From positions 99,234 through 163,233 of the forward strand of contig NZ_PJME01000018.1 of NCBI RefSeq assembly GCF_002954775.1: a DNA stretch of 64,000 nt. Reading direction: 5' to 3'. A model generated the notes under the pieces. The model did not search any database, was not told the origin of the DNA, and saw nothing but the letters and a program-made list of their open reading frames with translations. The translations under genes and the position numbers were made by a program. The stretch comes from Streptomyces geranii. Lineage in GTDB: Bacteria; Actinomycetota; Actinomycetes; Streptomycetales; Streptomycetaceae. The stretch's first letter is position 1; each line of letters opens with the position of its first letter. This document shows, in pieces, positions 25,711 to 34,233 of this stretch.

Positions 25711-25836
25711 CTCACAGCCGGAACATCACAGAACCGGACGCCGCGCGGTACTCCACCCGACCAAGCCCGCCCCGAGCCTCCTCGCCCCGTCCCCGCCCCC
25801 GCCCCCCTGATCAGCCGTCCCGTCGGAGACTCGCCC

Positions 25837-26289
25837 TCAACTGTTGGGGCGGAGGGTCCAGATGACGGTCATTTCGCCGGTCACGGCGCCGTCCTCACGC
25901 TGGATGGCGACCCGCACCGGGAACTCGGGGCGCTTGCCCTCGTCGAGTTCGGCGACGACCTCGGCGGCGGGGCGGCCGAGGGTCGCGGTGGCCCGTACGG
26001 GGCCGAGGGCGATCTTCTTGAAGGCGATCTCCGCGGTGACGGGCAGCGGTACCGCACGGGAGAGCTGGTCACCGAAGGCCGCCAGCACCACCGCACCGCT
26101 GGCCGACTCACCGAGCGTGAACATCGCCCCGGCGTGCGGTCCGCCGACGTGGTTGCGGTACTCGTCCTGGTCCGGCAGAGCCAGGACGGCCTTCTCCGGA
26201 GTGGTCTCCAGGTACTCGAGGTTCAGCGTACGAACCATCGGCACCGTGGCGGTGAGAAGTTCGCCTATCGACATCTGGTCTGCGCTCAT
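25837..26289 (-). CDS. DUF4442 hotdog-fold thioesterase-like protein
   Basis: This is a 150-residue hotdog-fold protein of the PaaI/DUF4442 type. The EYRNHVGGPHAGAMFTLGESASG segment corresponds to the N-H-x-G-x-x-H-A-G active-site helix of acyl-CoA thioesterases, and ITVxxKKIALGPV-like strands follow (AEIAFKKIALGPVRATA). Thioesterase activity is likely, but the substrate is unknown. It is divergent from the membrane-anchored protein at 26362, with about 70 bp between starts. Confidence 0.88.
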   Translation of the reverse strand: MSADQMSIGELLTATVPMVRTLNLEYLETTPEKAVLALPDQDEYRNHVGGPHAGAMFTLGESASGAVVLAAFGDQLSRAVPLPVTAEIAFKKIALGPVRATATLGRPAAEVVAELDEGKRPEFPVRVAIQREDGAVTGEMTVIWTLRPNS

Positions 26290-26361
26290 GACCGCATGTT
26301 ACTCGCGAGTAGCCCGTTCTGGCCAGAAACCCGCCCCCGGCCCCCGTTATCGTTACCGGCC

Positions 26362-27537
26362 ATGTGGCCAGAACAGCAGCCGCCCGGGGGCGAGCAGAAC
26401 CCGCAGGACCCGCAGAGCCCGCAGCACGCGCAGGTCCCGCCGCACAATCCGTATCAGCAGCCGGGCTATCAGCAGCCGAACCCGTACCAGCAACCCGGAT
26501 ACCAGCAGACCGGGAATCCGCAGGCCGGGTACCCGCACACCGGGCATCCCCAGCCCGCCCATCCCCAGCCCGGGTATCCCGCGCCCAACCCCTATGCCCA
26601 GCCCCCGCAGCAGCAGCCGGGCTGGGGCACCCCCGCCCCGATGGGCACCCCGCAGCCCCCGTCCGGCGGAGACGGCGGCGGCGACAACCGGACGAAGATC
26701 ACCGCGATCGTCGCGGCGATCGCGGTCGTGCTCACGGCCGGGGTGACCGGATTCCTGGTCCTGGGCGGCGACAAGGAGGACCAGGCGGGCTCCGGCGACA
26801 AGGGCGGCCAGTCCGCACCCGCCTCGGCGGCCACCGACACCGGCGATTCCGCCGCCCCGTCCACCTCCACCTCCGCCTCCGCTTCCTCCTCCGCCTCGGA
26901 CGACAACCCGAGGAACTCCGAGGCCGAGCAGCCGACCGTCGCCGGCTGGAAGGTCGTCGTGAATCCCAAGTGGGGCACGGCCTTCGACGTACCGGCGGAC
27001 TGGGAGGTGAAGTCGCCCGGCACCCTGATCGGCTTCGAGGAGACCGACGCCAAGGCCGACGCCAAGCCGATCATCACCATGTCGGCGCCCGCGTTCTACA
27101 AGTCGAAGTGGTGCGTGTCGGACGACGACAAGGACGGCCGTACGTCGGACACCGCGCTCGCGGCGGTGGGCACCAAGGGCGCGAGCGGCGCGAAGAACGC
27201 CGACGAGGTGGCCGTCAACCAGGTCCCCTGGTGGGTCTACGGCGGCTACACGCAGCCGGACAAGAAGAGCCTGGTCTTCGACGAGAAGGCGACGCCCTAC
27301 ACGACGAAGTCCGGTGTCGTGGGCGCCCTCGCCCGCGCCCACTCGGAGAACACGCCCGCCAAGGGCAAGTGCGCCAGCGAGGGCAAGGCCATCACCTTCG
27401 GCTTCAAGAACTCGGCCGGCGACTACGTGGCGTGGAGCCTGTACGGCGCCTCGGGCGTCACCGGCGAGGTCCCCGAAAAGACGATCATGCAGATCCTGAG
27501 CACGGTACGCCTGCACGGGGACCCCACCGGGGCGTGA
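26362..27537 (+). CDS. Membrane-anchored protein with Gln/Pro-rich cytoplasmic region
   Basis: This is a 391-residue protein. Residues 1-105 are a low-complexity Q/P/G/Y-rich region with repeats of the type NPYQQPGYQQ. One transmembrane helix (KITAIVAAIAVVLTAGVTGFLVLGG) lies near 113-137, then a Ser/Ala/Thr linker and an extracytoplasmic domain of about 190 residues with two Cys (KWCVSDDDKDGR, GKCASEGK) that may form a disulphide. This architecture is common in Streptomyces and of unknown function. The start is ATG at 26362, at the beginning of the low-complexity region; no ribosome site is evident, so a leaderless message is possible. Confidence 0.83.
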   Translation: MWPEQQPPGGEQNPQDPQSPQHAQVPPHNPYQQPGYQQPNPYQQPGYQQTGNPQAGYPHTGHPQPAHPQPGYPAPNPYAQPPQQQPGWGTPAPMGTPQPPSGGDGGGDNRTKITAIVAAIAVVLTAGVTGFLVLGGDKEDQAGSGDKGGQSAPASAATDTGDSAAPSTSTSASASSSASDDNPRNSEAEQPTVAGWKVVVNPKWGTAFDVPADWEVKSPGTLIGFEETDAKADAKPIITMSAPAFYKSKWCVSDDDKDGRTSDTALAAVGTKGASGAKNADEVAVNQVPWWVYGGYTQPDKKSLVFDEKATPYTTKSGVVGALARAHSENTPAKGKCASEGKAITFGFKNSAGDYVAWSLYGASGVTGEVPEKTIMQILSTVRLHGDPTGA

Positions 27538-27824
27538 GCGGCGGGAGTGCCAGGTCCTGTCGTCGCATTCCCGTCGGCGCCCGAAGGGTGGCTCCGCGGC
27601 GTCGTGGGGCCCCGGTCGAGCGCCGTCGAGAGTGGGGAGCGTGCGCTCGGCGTGCCGGGCCGTGACCCGCGTGCTCTCCCGGCGGACGACGGGACCTTAC
27701 GGACACGACCTGGGGCGGGGCCGGTTCCGGTGACCGGCCGAAACCGGGAGGTCGCGGGCGCCGCAGGTCGTCGTCGGTCGGAAAACGGATTGGCAAGTCG
27801 TCGGCGGCCCGCGATAGTCGCCCG
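27538..27824. other. Intergenic region without recognisable gene
   Basis: These 287 bp separate two rightward genes. I see no open frame with coding bias. The left part (27553-27580) vaguely resembles an insertion-sequence end, but no inverted partner or transposase is present. The right part should hold the promoter of the MFS gene. Confidence 0.4.
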
Positions 27825-29156
27825 GTGACCTCCGCCGACTCCCGCACCTCCCCCGGCTCCCCGGGCTCCCCCGCCGGACGCCCGCGGCGCCGCCCCTCAT
27901 GGGCGAGCCGCAACTACGTCCTGCTGACCGTCTCGGCGGGCGTGACGAACCTCGGCAGCAACGGCAGCCTGGTCGCCGCCGCGTTCGCCGTGCTGGAGGC
28001 GGGCGGCGACGCCGGTGACGTGGGTCTGGTGGCGGCGGCCCGGACCCTGCCCCTGGTGCTGTTCCTGCTGATCGGCGGCGCGGTCGCGGACCGGCTCCCC
28101 CGGCACCATGTGATGGTCGCCGCCAACGCTCTCAACTGCCTCTCGCAGGCGGCGTTCGCGGTGCTCGTCCTGGCCGGCGACCCCCAACTCTGGCAGATGA
28201 TGGCCCTCACCGCCCTCGGCGGCACCGCGCACGCGTTCTTCAGCCCGGCGGCCGAGGGCATGCTGCTGTCCTCGGTGGAGGGCGAGCAGGCCGCCCGTGC
28301 CTTCGCGGTGTTCCGGATGTCGATGCAGAGCGCGGCGATGGGCGGCGCTGCCCTCGGCGGCGCGATGGTCGCCGTACTCGGTCCGGGCTGGGTCCTCGCG
28401 GTGGACGCGGCGGCCTTCGCGGTCGCGGGTGCCCTGCGCTCCTTCCTCGACGTGAGTCACATCCCGGCGCGCGAACCGGGCGGCGGCATGCTCGCCGATC
28501 TGCGGGAGGGCTGGCGGGAGTTCGCCGGACGTCCGTGGCTGTGGGCGATCGTCGTCCAGTTCGCCGTCGCCAACGCGCTGATCGGTGCCGCCCAGTCGGT
28601 CTACGGCCCGCTCGTGGCCCGCGACAGCCTCGGCGGGGCGGGGCCCTGGGGGCTGGCGCTGGCCGTGTTCGGCGCGGGCACGGTCGCAGGCGCCGTACTG
28701 ATGATGCGCTGGAAACCACGCCGTCTGCTCTTCGCCGGAACCCTCTGCGTGTTCCCCCTCGCCCTGCCGGCCGCCGCGCTCGCCGTACCGGTACCGGTGG
28801 CCGTGCTGTGCCTGGTCATGTTCGTGACCGGCCTGGCGGAGGAGGTGTTCGGCGTGAACTGGATGACCGCCCTGCATCAGGAGATCCCCGAGGACAAGCT
28901 CTCCCGGGTCGCCGCGTACGACTGGTTCGGCTCGGTGGCGATGCTCCCCCTCGCCATGGCCCTGGCGGGCCCGGCGGAAACCGCCTTCGGCCGTACGGCG
29001 TCCCTGTGGGGCTGCGCGGCCCTGATCACCCTGGTGACGGCGGCGGCCCTGTGCGTACCGGACGTACGGAACCTCACCCGCCGTACGAAGCAGGTGACCC
29101 GGGAGCAAGCTCAAGAGACCTTGGCACAGGGCGAGTTGAAGAGCACGGGCAGCTGA
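27825..29156 (+). CDS. MFS transporter, EntS-like efflux type
   Basis: This is a 443-residue major facilitator protein with 12 predicted membrane segments. After a 25-residue Ser/Pro/Arg-rich cytoplasmic start it reads RNYVLLTVSAGVTNLGSNGSLVAAAFAVLE. The loop 2-3 motif is GGAVADRLPRHHVMVAANAL, typical of the enterobactin exporter-like subfamily. EEVFGVNWMTALHQEIPEDKLSRVAAYDWFGS is the characteristic second-half loop. The start is GTG at 27825, with no ribosome site. The substrate is unknown. Confidence 0.88.
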   Translation: MTSADSRTSPGSPGSPAGRPRRRPSWASRNYVLLTVSAGVTNLGSNGSLVAAAFAVLEAGGDAGDVGLVAAARTLPLVLFLLIGGAVADRLPRHHVMVAANALNCLSQAAFAVLVLAGDPQLWQMMALTALGGTAHAFFSPAAEGMLLSSVEGEQAARAFAVFRMSMQSAAMGGAALGGAMVAVLGPGWVLAVDAAAFAVAGALRSFLDVSHIPAREPGGGMLADLREGWREFAGRPWLWAIVVQFAVANALIGAAQSVYGPLVARDSLGGAGPWGLALAVFGAGTVAGAVLMMRWKPRRLLFAGTLCVFPLALPAAALAVPVPVAVLCLVMFVTGLAEEVFGVNWMTALHQEIPEDKLSRVAAYDWFGSVAMLPLAMALAGPAETAFGRTASLWGCAALITLVTAAALCVPDVRNLTRRTKQVTREQAQETLAQGELKSTGS

Positions 29157-29187
29157 TCCCCACACCCCGTCCCCTGTCTCTCGCACC

Positions 29188-30033
29188 TCACCCGATACCG
29201 AACGCCCCCTGCGGCGGCTCGGGCGACGGCACCGCGTCCTCGTCCCTGACGGGTGCGGCTCCCCCGATGAAGTCCCGTAGCGCGGGCCCGTGTTCGAGGC
29301 GGGCGGGGAAGGCGTCGGCGGCGACGCGCCGGGACAGCGCGGCCGGGTCCAGAGGCCGGTGCGCGGCGACGAGGACCGCGTTCCCGAACCGCCGCCCCCG
29401 CAGCACACCCGGTTCGGCGATCAGCGCCAGCTCCTCGAACACCTCGGAGAACGTGGCGAGTTGGGACCGCAGAAAGGCGAAGGGCGCGGAGTCGGCGAGG
29501 TTGGCGAGATAGACACCGTCGGCGCGCAGCACCCGCTCGGCCTGTTCGGCGTACCCGAGGGACGTCAGATGCGCCGGTACGCGCGAGCCGCCGAACACAT
29601 CGGCGACGAGCACATCGGCGGAGTCGTCGGGGGCGGCTTCGAGCCAGGCCCGGGCATCGGCCGCGTGCAGGGCGACGCCCGAGCCCTCGGGCAGGGGCAG
29701 CTGCTCCTCGACCAGTTCCAGCAGCCCCCGGTCGGCCTCGACGACATCCTGCCGGGACCCGGGCCGCGTGACGGCGACGTACCGGGGCAGCGTGAGCGCA
29801 CCCCCACCGAGGTGCAGCACGTCCAGCGCCAGCCCCGGCTCGGCGACGGTGTCCAGCACATGCCCGAGCCGCCGCGCGTACTCGAACTCCAGATGAGCCG
29901 GCTCATCCAGATCGACATACGACTGAGGAGCCCCGTCGACGGTGAGCAACCAGGCACGCTCCCGGTCGACATCGGGCATCAGCTTGGCAAACCCATGATC
30001 AACGGCACGGCCAACGGGAAGAGACTCGGTCAC
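29188..30033 (-). CDS. Spermidine-synthase-like methyltransferase-fold protein
   Basis: This is a 281-residue protein of the spermidine synthase/SAM-methyltransferase fold. LALDVLHLGGGALTLPRYVA is the nucleotide-binding loop, followed by VVEADRGLLELV and DVLVADVFGGSRVPAHLTS. The polyamine synthase active-site residues are not all evident, so transfer of an aminopropyl group is doubtful. Actinobacteria carry many such proteins, sometimes called fused MFS/spermidine synthases without the MFS part. The start is GTG at 30033, where GGGAG abuts the codon; the upstream extension runs into a dispersed repeat. Confidence 0.8.
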   Translation of the reverse strand: MTESLPVGRAVDHGFAKLMPDVDRERAWLLTVDGAPQSYVDLDEPAHLEFEYARRLGHVLDTVAEPGLALDVLHLGGGALTLPRYVAVTRPGSRQDVVEADRGLLELVEEQLPLPEGSGVALHAADARAWLEAAPDDSADVLVADVFGGSRVPAHLTSLGYAEQAERVLRADGVYLANLADSAPFAFLRSQLATFSEVFEELALIAEPGVLRGRRFGNAVLVAAHRPLDPAALSRRVAADAFPARLEHGPALRDFIGGAAPVRDEDAVPSPEPPQGAFGIG

Positions 30034-30065
30034 CTCCCAATTGTGCCTGGAGGCAGTCCCGGGAA

Positions 30066-30110
30066 GGGGCGCGGGGAACTGCGCGACCAGCCACAACCGG
30101 CCCGCAGTCC
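30066..30110 (+). repeat. Dispersed Streptomyces intergenic repeat, copy 3
   Basis: GGGGCGCGGGGAACTGCGCG followed by ACCAGCCACAACCGGCCCGCAG is the third copy of the element at 13759 and 20129, in the same orientation. It lies between the tuf3 stop and the start of the spermidine-synthase-like gene. Confidence 0.7.
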
Positions 30111-30129
30111 CCCACGCACCCAAGCCCCC

Positions 30130-31299
30130 TCACTCCACGGCGGTCACAGTCCCAGCCCCCACGGTCCGCCCACCCTCACGAATGGCGAACCCGAGCCCCG
30201 CCTCCAAGGGCACCTCCCGCCCCAGCTCGACGGTCACAGCGACCGTCTCCCCGGGCCGAGCCACCCCCACCGCACCGAGATCCACATCCCCCACGACATC
30301 CGCCGTACGGATGTAGAACTGCGGCCGATACCCGGTGGAGACGGGCGTGGAACGCCCGCCCTCCCTCGTCGACAGCACATACACCTGCGCCGAGAACCGC
30401 CGCCGAGGCACCACACTCCCCGGCGCCGCGACCACATGCCCTCGCCGCACCGCGTCGCGCGCCACCCCGCGCAGCAGCAGCGCGACGCTGTCCCCGGCCT
30501 GCGCCTCCTCCATGGGCTTGCCGAAGGTCTCCAGTCCGGTCACGACGCTCTCCAGCCCCGCGCCGAGCACCTCGACCCGGTCGCCCACCCGCACGGTGCC
30601 GCGCTCGACCGCGCCGGTGACCACGGTCCCGCGGCCGGTGATGGTGAGCACGTTCTCGACGGGCAGCAGGAAGGGCGCGTCCAGATATCGCTCGGGCATG
30701 GGCACGTACGTGTCCACGGCGTCGAGCAGCGCGTCGATCGACGCCGTCCAGCGCGGGTCCCCTTCGAGCGCCTTCAGCCCCGAGACCCGTACGACGGGTA
30801 CCGTGTCGCCGCCGTACCCCTGCGAGGTGAGCAGGTCACGCACCTCCAGCTCGACCAGGTCGGTCAGTTCCTCGTCGCCCGCGTCGGCCTTGTTGAGGGC
30901 GACGACGATGTGGTCGACGCCCACCTGCCGGGCCAGCAGCACGTGCTCGGCGGTCTGCGGCATGATCCCGTCGAGCGCGGAAACGACGAGGATCGCCCCG
31001 TCGAGCTGCGCGGCGCCGGTGACCATGTTCTTGACGTAGTCGGCGTGGCCCGGCATGTCCACGTGAGCGTAGTGGCGGGTGTCGGTCTCGTACTCGACGT
31101 GCGCGATGTTGATGGTGATGCCGCGCGCGGCCTCCTCCGGAGCGCGGTCGATCCGGTCGAACGGGACGAACGTGCCGGAGCCGCGCTCGGCGAGCACCTT
31201 GGTGATGGCGGCGGTCAGGGTGGTCTTGCCGTGGTCGACGTGGCCCATCGTGCCGATGTTGAGATGCGGTTTCGTGCGGACGTATGCCGTCTTGGACAT
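30130..31299 (-). CDS. tuf3: Elongation factor Tu, divergent third copy (EF-Tu3)
   Basis: This is a 389-residue translational GTPase that delivers aminoacyl-tRNA to the ribosome. GTPase motifs are GHVDHGKT (residues 19-26), RGITINIAHVEYET (switch I), DMPGHADY (G3, with Met where housekeeping EF-Tu has Cys) and NKAD (G4, with Ala where it has Cys). Domains 2 and 3 are complete but diverged (GRGTVVTGAVERG, FYIRTADVVGDV), and the C-terminus ends VTAVE instead of the usual basic end. It lacks the fus/rps context of tuf1, standing alone as tuf3 does in S. coelicolor and S. ramocissimus. EF-Tu3 of S. ramocissimus is reported resistant to EF-Tu inhibitors. GAGG lies 8 bp before the ATG. Confidence 0.95.
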   Translation of the reverse strand: MSKTAYVRTKPHLNIGTMGHVDHGKTTLTAAITKVLAERGSGTFVPFDRIDRAPEEAARGITINIAHVEYETDTRHYAHVDMPGHADYVKNMVTGAAQLDGAILVVSALDGIMPQTAEHVLLARQVGVDHIVVALNKADAGDEELTDLVELEVRDLLTSQGYGGDTVPVVRVSGLKALEGDPRWTASIDALLDAVDTYVPMPERYLDAPFLLPVENVLTITGRGTVVTGAVERGTVRVGDRVEVLGAGLESVVTGLETFGKPMEEAQAGDSVALLLRGVARDAVRRGHVVAAPGSVVPRRRFSAQVYVLSTREGGRSTPVSTGYRPQFYIRTADVVGDVDLGAVGVARPGETVAVTVELGREVPLEAGLGFAIREGGRTVGAGTVTAVE

Positions 31300-31431
31300 G
31301 GCGGTACCTCGAAGCCTTTTCCAGCGGTACTTCACTGATGGCCCCGGCGCGGAGAACGCGGCCGGGACGGGGACCCCGAGGAAGTTCGCCGACCCTCCCC
31401 CTGCGGGGTCCGCCGGACGATCCGGGAAGGG
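31300..31431 (-). promoter_or_regulatory. Structured leader upstream of tuf3
   Basis: On the minus strand GGACCCCG is matched by CGGGGTCC 25 bp later (plus 31368-31412 region). A second hairpin, CCCGGCCGCG/CGCGCCGGG with one bulge around TTCT (31343-31366), lies about 45 bp before the tuf3 start. Together with the small gene just upstream this could form an attenuation-type control. The function is inferred only. Confidence 0.35.
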
Positions 31432-31677
31432 TCAGCTTCGGGCGCCGTCGACGGCTGCCGCGATGATCGGGACGGCAGCCTTCGGGGCATCCGCGACCGC
31501 GGATGCTGCGAGGAGGAAGGCGTACCGGAACATGAGGCCGATCATCGCCGACGCGTCACCGGACGTCGAATGGTTTTCCGCCGGTTCCTCCGCGGACCAG
31601 TGGCGCATGTCACCGGTGTGCCGTTTCCGCAGCGTGCGGGCGCACGTGTCACTCGACGCGCCGGGAGTTCCACTCAC
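31432..31677 (-). CDS. Small hypothetical protein upstream of tuf3
   Basis: This is an 81-residue protein with no recognised family. The first half is polar with RKRHTGDMRHWSAEEPAE, and the second half is hydrophobic and Ala-rich (MIGLMFRYAFLLAASAVADAP, then AAVPIIAAAV) and could enter the membrane. Third positions are about 75-80% G/C, supporting coding. GGGGGA lies 3 bp before the GTG at 31677. It ends 132 bp before tuf3 on the same strand, so the two may be co-transcribed. Confidence 0.5.
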   Translation of the reverse strand: MSGTPGASSDTCARTLRKRHTGDMRHWSAEEPAENHSTSGDASAMIGLMFRYAFLLAASAVADAPKAAVPIIAAAVDGARS

Positions 31678-31738
31678 TGTTCCCCCGTTGAGACGAACCA
31701 TACGGCGATCACACATGCTCCTCGGATAGCCTCGCCGA

Positions 31739-32524
31739 ATGCTCGATGCCCACACCCGCTCTGGGGGCACCGCCACGGCCACTCCCCAGGCCACCGCCAC
31801 GGAGCTTCCCCCGCTCACCGCTCCCGTGATCATCGTCGCCCCACCCGGCGGCCTAACCGCGCGCTGCACGAGAGCACTGCTCTCGCCATGGTCCCGGCTG
31901 TCGCTCCTCGTGGCGCTGCTCGCCGCCGCGGCGTCGTGCGTGCTCCTCTTCAAGCCACAGCACCTGCTCGCCGACGGCTGGCCGCCACAGGTCGGCGGTG
32001 CCGCCGCAGCGGTCGTCTTCGGAGCGGCGTACGGACTGTGCACCGTGGCGTTCGTGCCGCGCCCGCTGCTGAATCTCGCGGCGGGGGCGCTCTTCGGCTC
32101 CCAGGTGGGCCTCGCGACCGCCCTCGCGGGTACGGTCCTGGGGGCGGGGGCCGCCTTCGGCCTGGGCCGCGTCCTGGGCCAGGACGCGCTGCGCCCGCTG
32201 CTGCGCGCCCGCTGGCTCCGGGCGGCGGACGGCCAGCTCAGCCGGCACGGCTTCCGCTCGATGATGGCGGCGAGGCTGTTCCCCGGGGTGCCCTTCTGGG
32301 CCGCGAACTACTGCGCCGCCGTCTCCCGTATGGGCTGGCTGCCGTTCCTGCTCGCGACGGCCCTCGGCTCGATCCCGAACACGGCCGCGTACGTCGTCGC
32401 GGGCGCCCGTGCCTCGTCGCCGACCTCCCCCGCCTTCCTGATCGCGATGGCCTTCATCGCCGTACCGGCCGTGGCGGGCACCGTGGTGGCCTGGCGCAAG
32501 CGACATCACCTGCGCGCGGCCTGA
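31739..32524 (+). CDS. TVP38/TMEM64-family membrane protein
   Basis: This is a 261-residue VTT-domain protein of the DedA superfamily. Residues 1-45 are a Thr/Ala/Pro-rich cytoplasmic start. The core has FVPRPLLNLAAGALFGSQVG, GLGRVLGQDALRPLL, AARLFPGVPFWAANYCAAVSRMGWLPFLLATALGSIPN with the re-entrant-loop Arg/Pro, and a final helix before the WRKRHHLRAA tail. The family is linked to lipid scrambling or transport. It is divergent from the small gene upstream of tuf3. Confidence 0.88.
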   Translation: MLDAHTRSGGTATATPQATATELPPLTAPVIIVAPPGGLTARCTRALLSPWSRLSLLVALLAAAASCVLLFKPQHLLADGWPPQVGGAAAAVVFGAAYGLCTVAFVPRPLLNLAAGALFGSQVGLATALAGTVLGAGAAFGLGRVLGQDALRPLLRARWLRAADGQLSRHGFRSMMAARLFPGVPFWAANYCAAVSRMGWLPFLLATALGSIPNTAAYVVAGARASSPTSPAFLIAMAFIAVPAVAGTVVAWRKRHHLRAA

Positions 32525-32551
32525 GCCGGGCAAGGTCCCGGGCGTCCCTCC

Positions 32552-33301
32552 TTACGGGGCGCCCTGGTGGACGTCGTACACGTCCAGTCGCCCGCACATC
32601 CCGAACTTCCCGTGCGCCGAAGGCTGTTCGGCCCGTACGACGGCATCCGCGAGGTGGGACGCATCGCCCCGTTCGAGCCGGTCGAGCTGGTCGCCCGTCG
32701 CACCGGCCGCCGCCTCGGCACCGCGCCGCCAGCGTTCGCGCCAGTCCGCGAGCCTGGGCCGTACGAGAGCAGCCGCCGCCTCGTGGAAGGCGGCCAGCGC
32801 CTCCGGTCCCTCCGCGTCCCGCAGCGCCCGGTACCCCTCAAGGGCCAGATCGCGCCGGGCGCGGGCGACACGTTCCTGCTCGGCGACGGGCGCGTCAGCC
32901 GGGATCACGGTCGCGGCGGCGTACGTCTCCGGGTCGGCGAGGTACTTCGGCGGCAGCGTGAGCACCGCGTCGCCGGCCTCGGGCAGCCCGCTGTTCTGCA
33001 TGAGGACGGTGATGCGCAGGTCGTCCTCGTTGACCAGCCGGTGGATGGTGCCCGGCGTGAACCAGGCGACCGTACCGGCGGCGAGCGGTGTCACCTCGTA
33101 CCCGGAGGTGGTGAGCGTCTGCACCGCGCCGCGCCCGCCCGTGACGACGTACGCCTCCGAACAGGTCAGATGCATATGGGGAGTTCCGCCGCAGACACCG
33201 TCGGCGGCGGGCCAGTCGTAGACGGAGAGACGCGAGACGGCGACGCCACCCGGCAGCCCGGCGAAGGCGGTTGCGCCGGTTCCGTCCGCCCCCGGGCTCA
33301 C
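32552..33301 (-). CDS. Cupin-domain protein of sugar catabolic operon
   Basis: This is a 249-residue protein. The N-terminal half is a cupin with PHMHLTCSEAYVVTGGRGAVQTL (metal-binding His) and GTVAWFTPGTIHRLVN. The C-terminal ~110 residues are a charged helical region with RRDLALEGYRALRDAEG. The start is GTG at 33301, overlapping the stop of the DUF6807 gene by 4 bp; a tandem GTG lies at 33304. It is the third gene of a coupled operon with a Gfo/Idh/MocA dehydrogenase. It probably binds or isomerises a sugar or sugar acid, but the exact role is unknown. Confidence 0.82.
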   Translation of the reverse strand: MSPGADGTGATAFAGLPGGVAVSRLSVYDWPAADGVCGGTPHMHLTCSEAYVVTGGRGAVQTLTTSGYEVTPLAAGTVAWFTPGTIHRLVNEDDLRITVLMQNSGLPEAGDAVLTLPPKYLADPETYAAATVIPADAPVAEQERVARARRDLALEGYRALRDAEGPEALAAFHEAAAALVRPRLADWRERWRRGAEAAAGATGDQLDRLERGDASHLADAVVRAEQPSAHGKFGMCGRLDVYDVHQGAP

Positions 33302-34233
33302 CACGGGTGCTCCGCGAGGTACTTGGCGACGCCCTCGCGCTCCCACTCGCCGTCGGCGACGACGATCCGGTAGCGGCGGGTGAGGGTGTCGCCGGGCGCC
33401 AGCGCCAGTTCGTCGTAGAAGGCCCAGGAGGGCGCCATGGCGGCGAACGGCTCGTTGCGCACGAACCAGTGGGCGGGGTGGGCGCCTTCGGCACCCAGGT
33501 GGTCGTTCTCGGGCGCGTGTGCGAAGACGAGCGTGGCGTGGCCGTCGGCGCCGTCGAACTCGCCGGAGTACGCCAGCCACGGCGTCTGCGCGCCCATCAG
33601 CTCGGGTCCCTCGGCGTCGGGGCCGACGATCCGACCGTCCCGGAAGGCGCGCGGGCCGCGCCAGAACAGGCCGGTGTAGCCCGCCGCCTCGCGCCCGGCG
33701 GTGGTCGGGCTGCCGAAGAGCAGCGGCTCGGCACGCCGGTTGGTGATCGCGCTCGTCCAGGTCAGCGCCCAGGACCCGGCCGCCGGATCGACGTCGTGCA
33801 CCTCGACCCGCCGCTCCTCCTCCGCCCACAGCTCCCCGCTGTACGGGTGCCAGGTGAGCCGCTCCGCGATGACGACCCGGCCGTCCGCCGAGGCGACCTC
33901 GTCGAAGCCGACGTGCGCCATCGAGCCGACGCGCTCGGGGAGGGCGAGGTAACCCTCGCCGTGCACATAGGAGTTGCCGCCCCAGAGGTTCGCCCCCGAC
34001 AGGTGCGAGGCCGTCAGCTGGAGGCCCTTGTGCCAGCGGTGGTCGTTGGGCCGGTAGTCGGTGACAACGTTTCCGGCGAGCGTCCGGATCGGGTGCAGAT
34101 ACGGCTTCGGCGCCTCCCAGGCAGCCTCGGCGCCGTACACGTAGCTGAACAGCTCGACCCCGGTGACGGGTTCGGTCACGGTGATGCGGTCGCCGTGCGC
34201 GTGGACGATGCGCAGGCCGGTGGACGTGGTCAC
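33298..34233 (-). CDS. PmoA-family (DUF6807) protein
   Basis: This is a 311-residue protein of the DUF6807 family, named PmoA-like in databases although unrelated to methane oxidation. KPYLHPIRTLAG near residue 43, RPNDHRWHKGLQL with paired His, and GNSYVHGEGYL are the family hallmarks. The galactose-mutarotase-like beta-sandwich suggests carbohydrate binding. Such genes usually accompany Gfo/Idh/MocA dehydrogenases in sugar catabolism, as here. The start overlaps the upstream dehydrogenase stop by 4 bp. Confidence 0.87.
   Translation of the reverse strand: MTTSTGLRIVHAHGDRITVTEPVTGVELFSYVYGAEAAWEAPKPYLHPIRTLAGNVVTDYRPNDHRWHKGLQLTASHLSGANLWGGNSYVHGEGYLALPERVGSMAHVGFDEVASADGRVVIAERLTWHPYSGELWAEEERRVEVHDVDPAAGSWALTWTSAITNRRAEPLLFGSPTTAGREAAGYTGLFWRGPRAFRDGRIVGPDAEGPELMGAQTPWLAYSGEFDGADGHATLVFAHAPENDHLGAEGAHPAHWFVRNEPFAAMAPSWAFYDELALAPGDTLTRRYRIVVADGEWEREGVAKYLAEHPW

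Noticed and set aside
27547..27600. Possible insertion-sequence end
   Set aside because: It only vaguely resembles remembered IS termini; no inverted partner, target duplication or transposase fragment was found.
27897..29408. 503-residue open frame antisense to the MFS transporter
   Set aside because: It is a long open frame caused by high GC. Composition is Gly/Arg/His-rich, it has no family resemblance, and the sense frame is a clear MFS protein.
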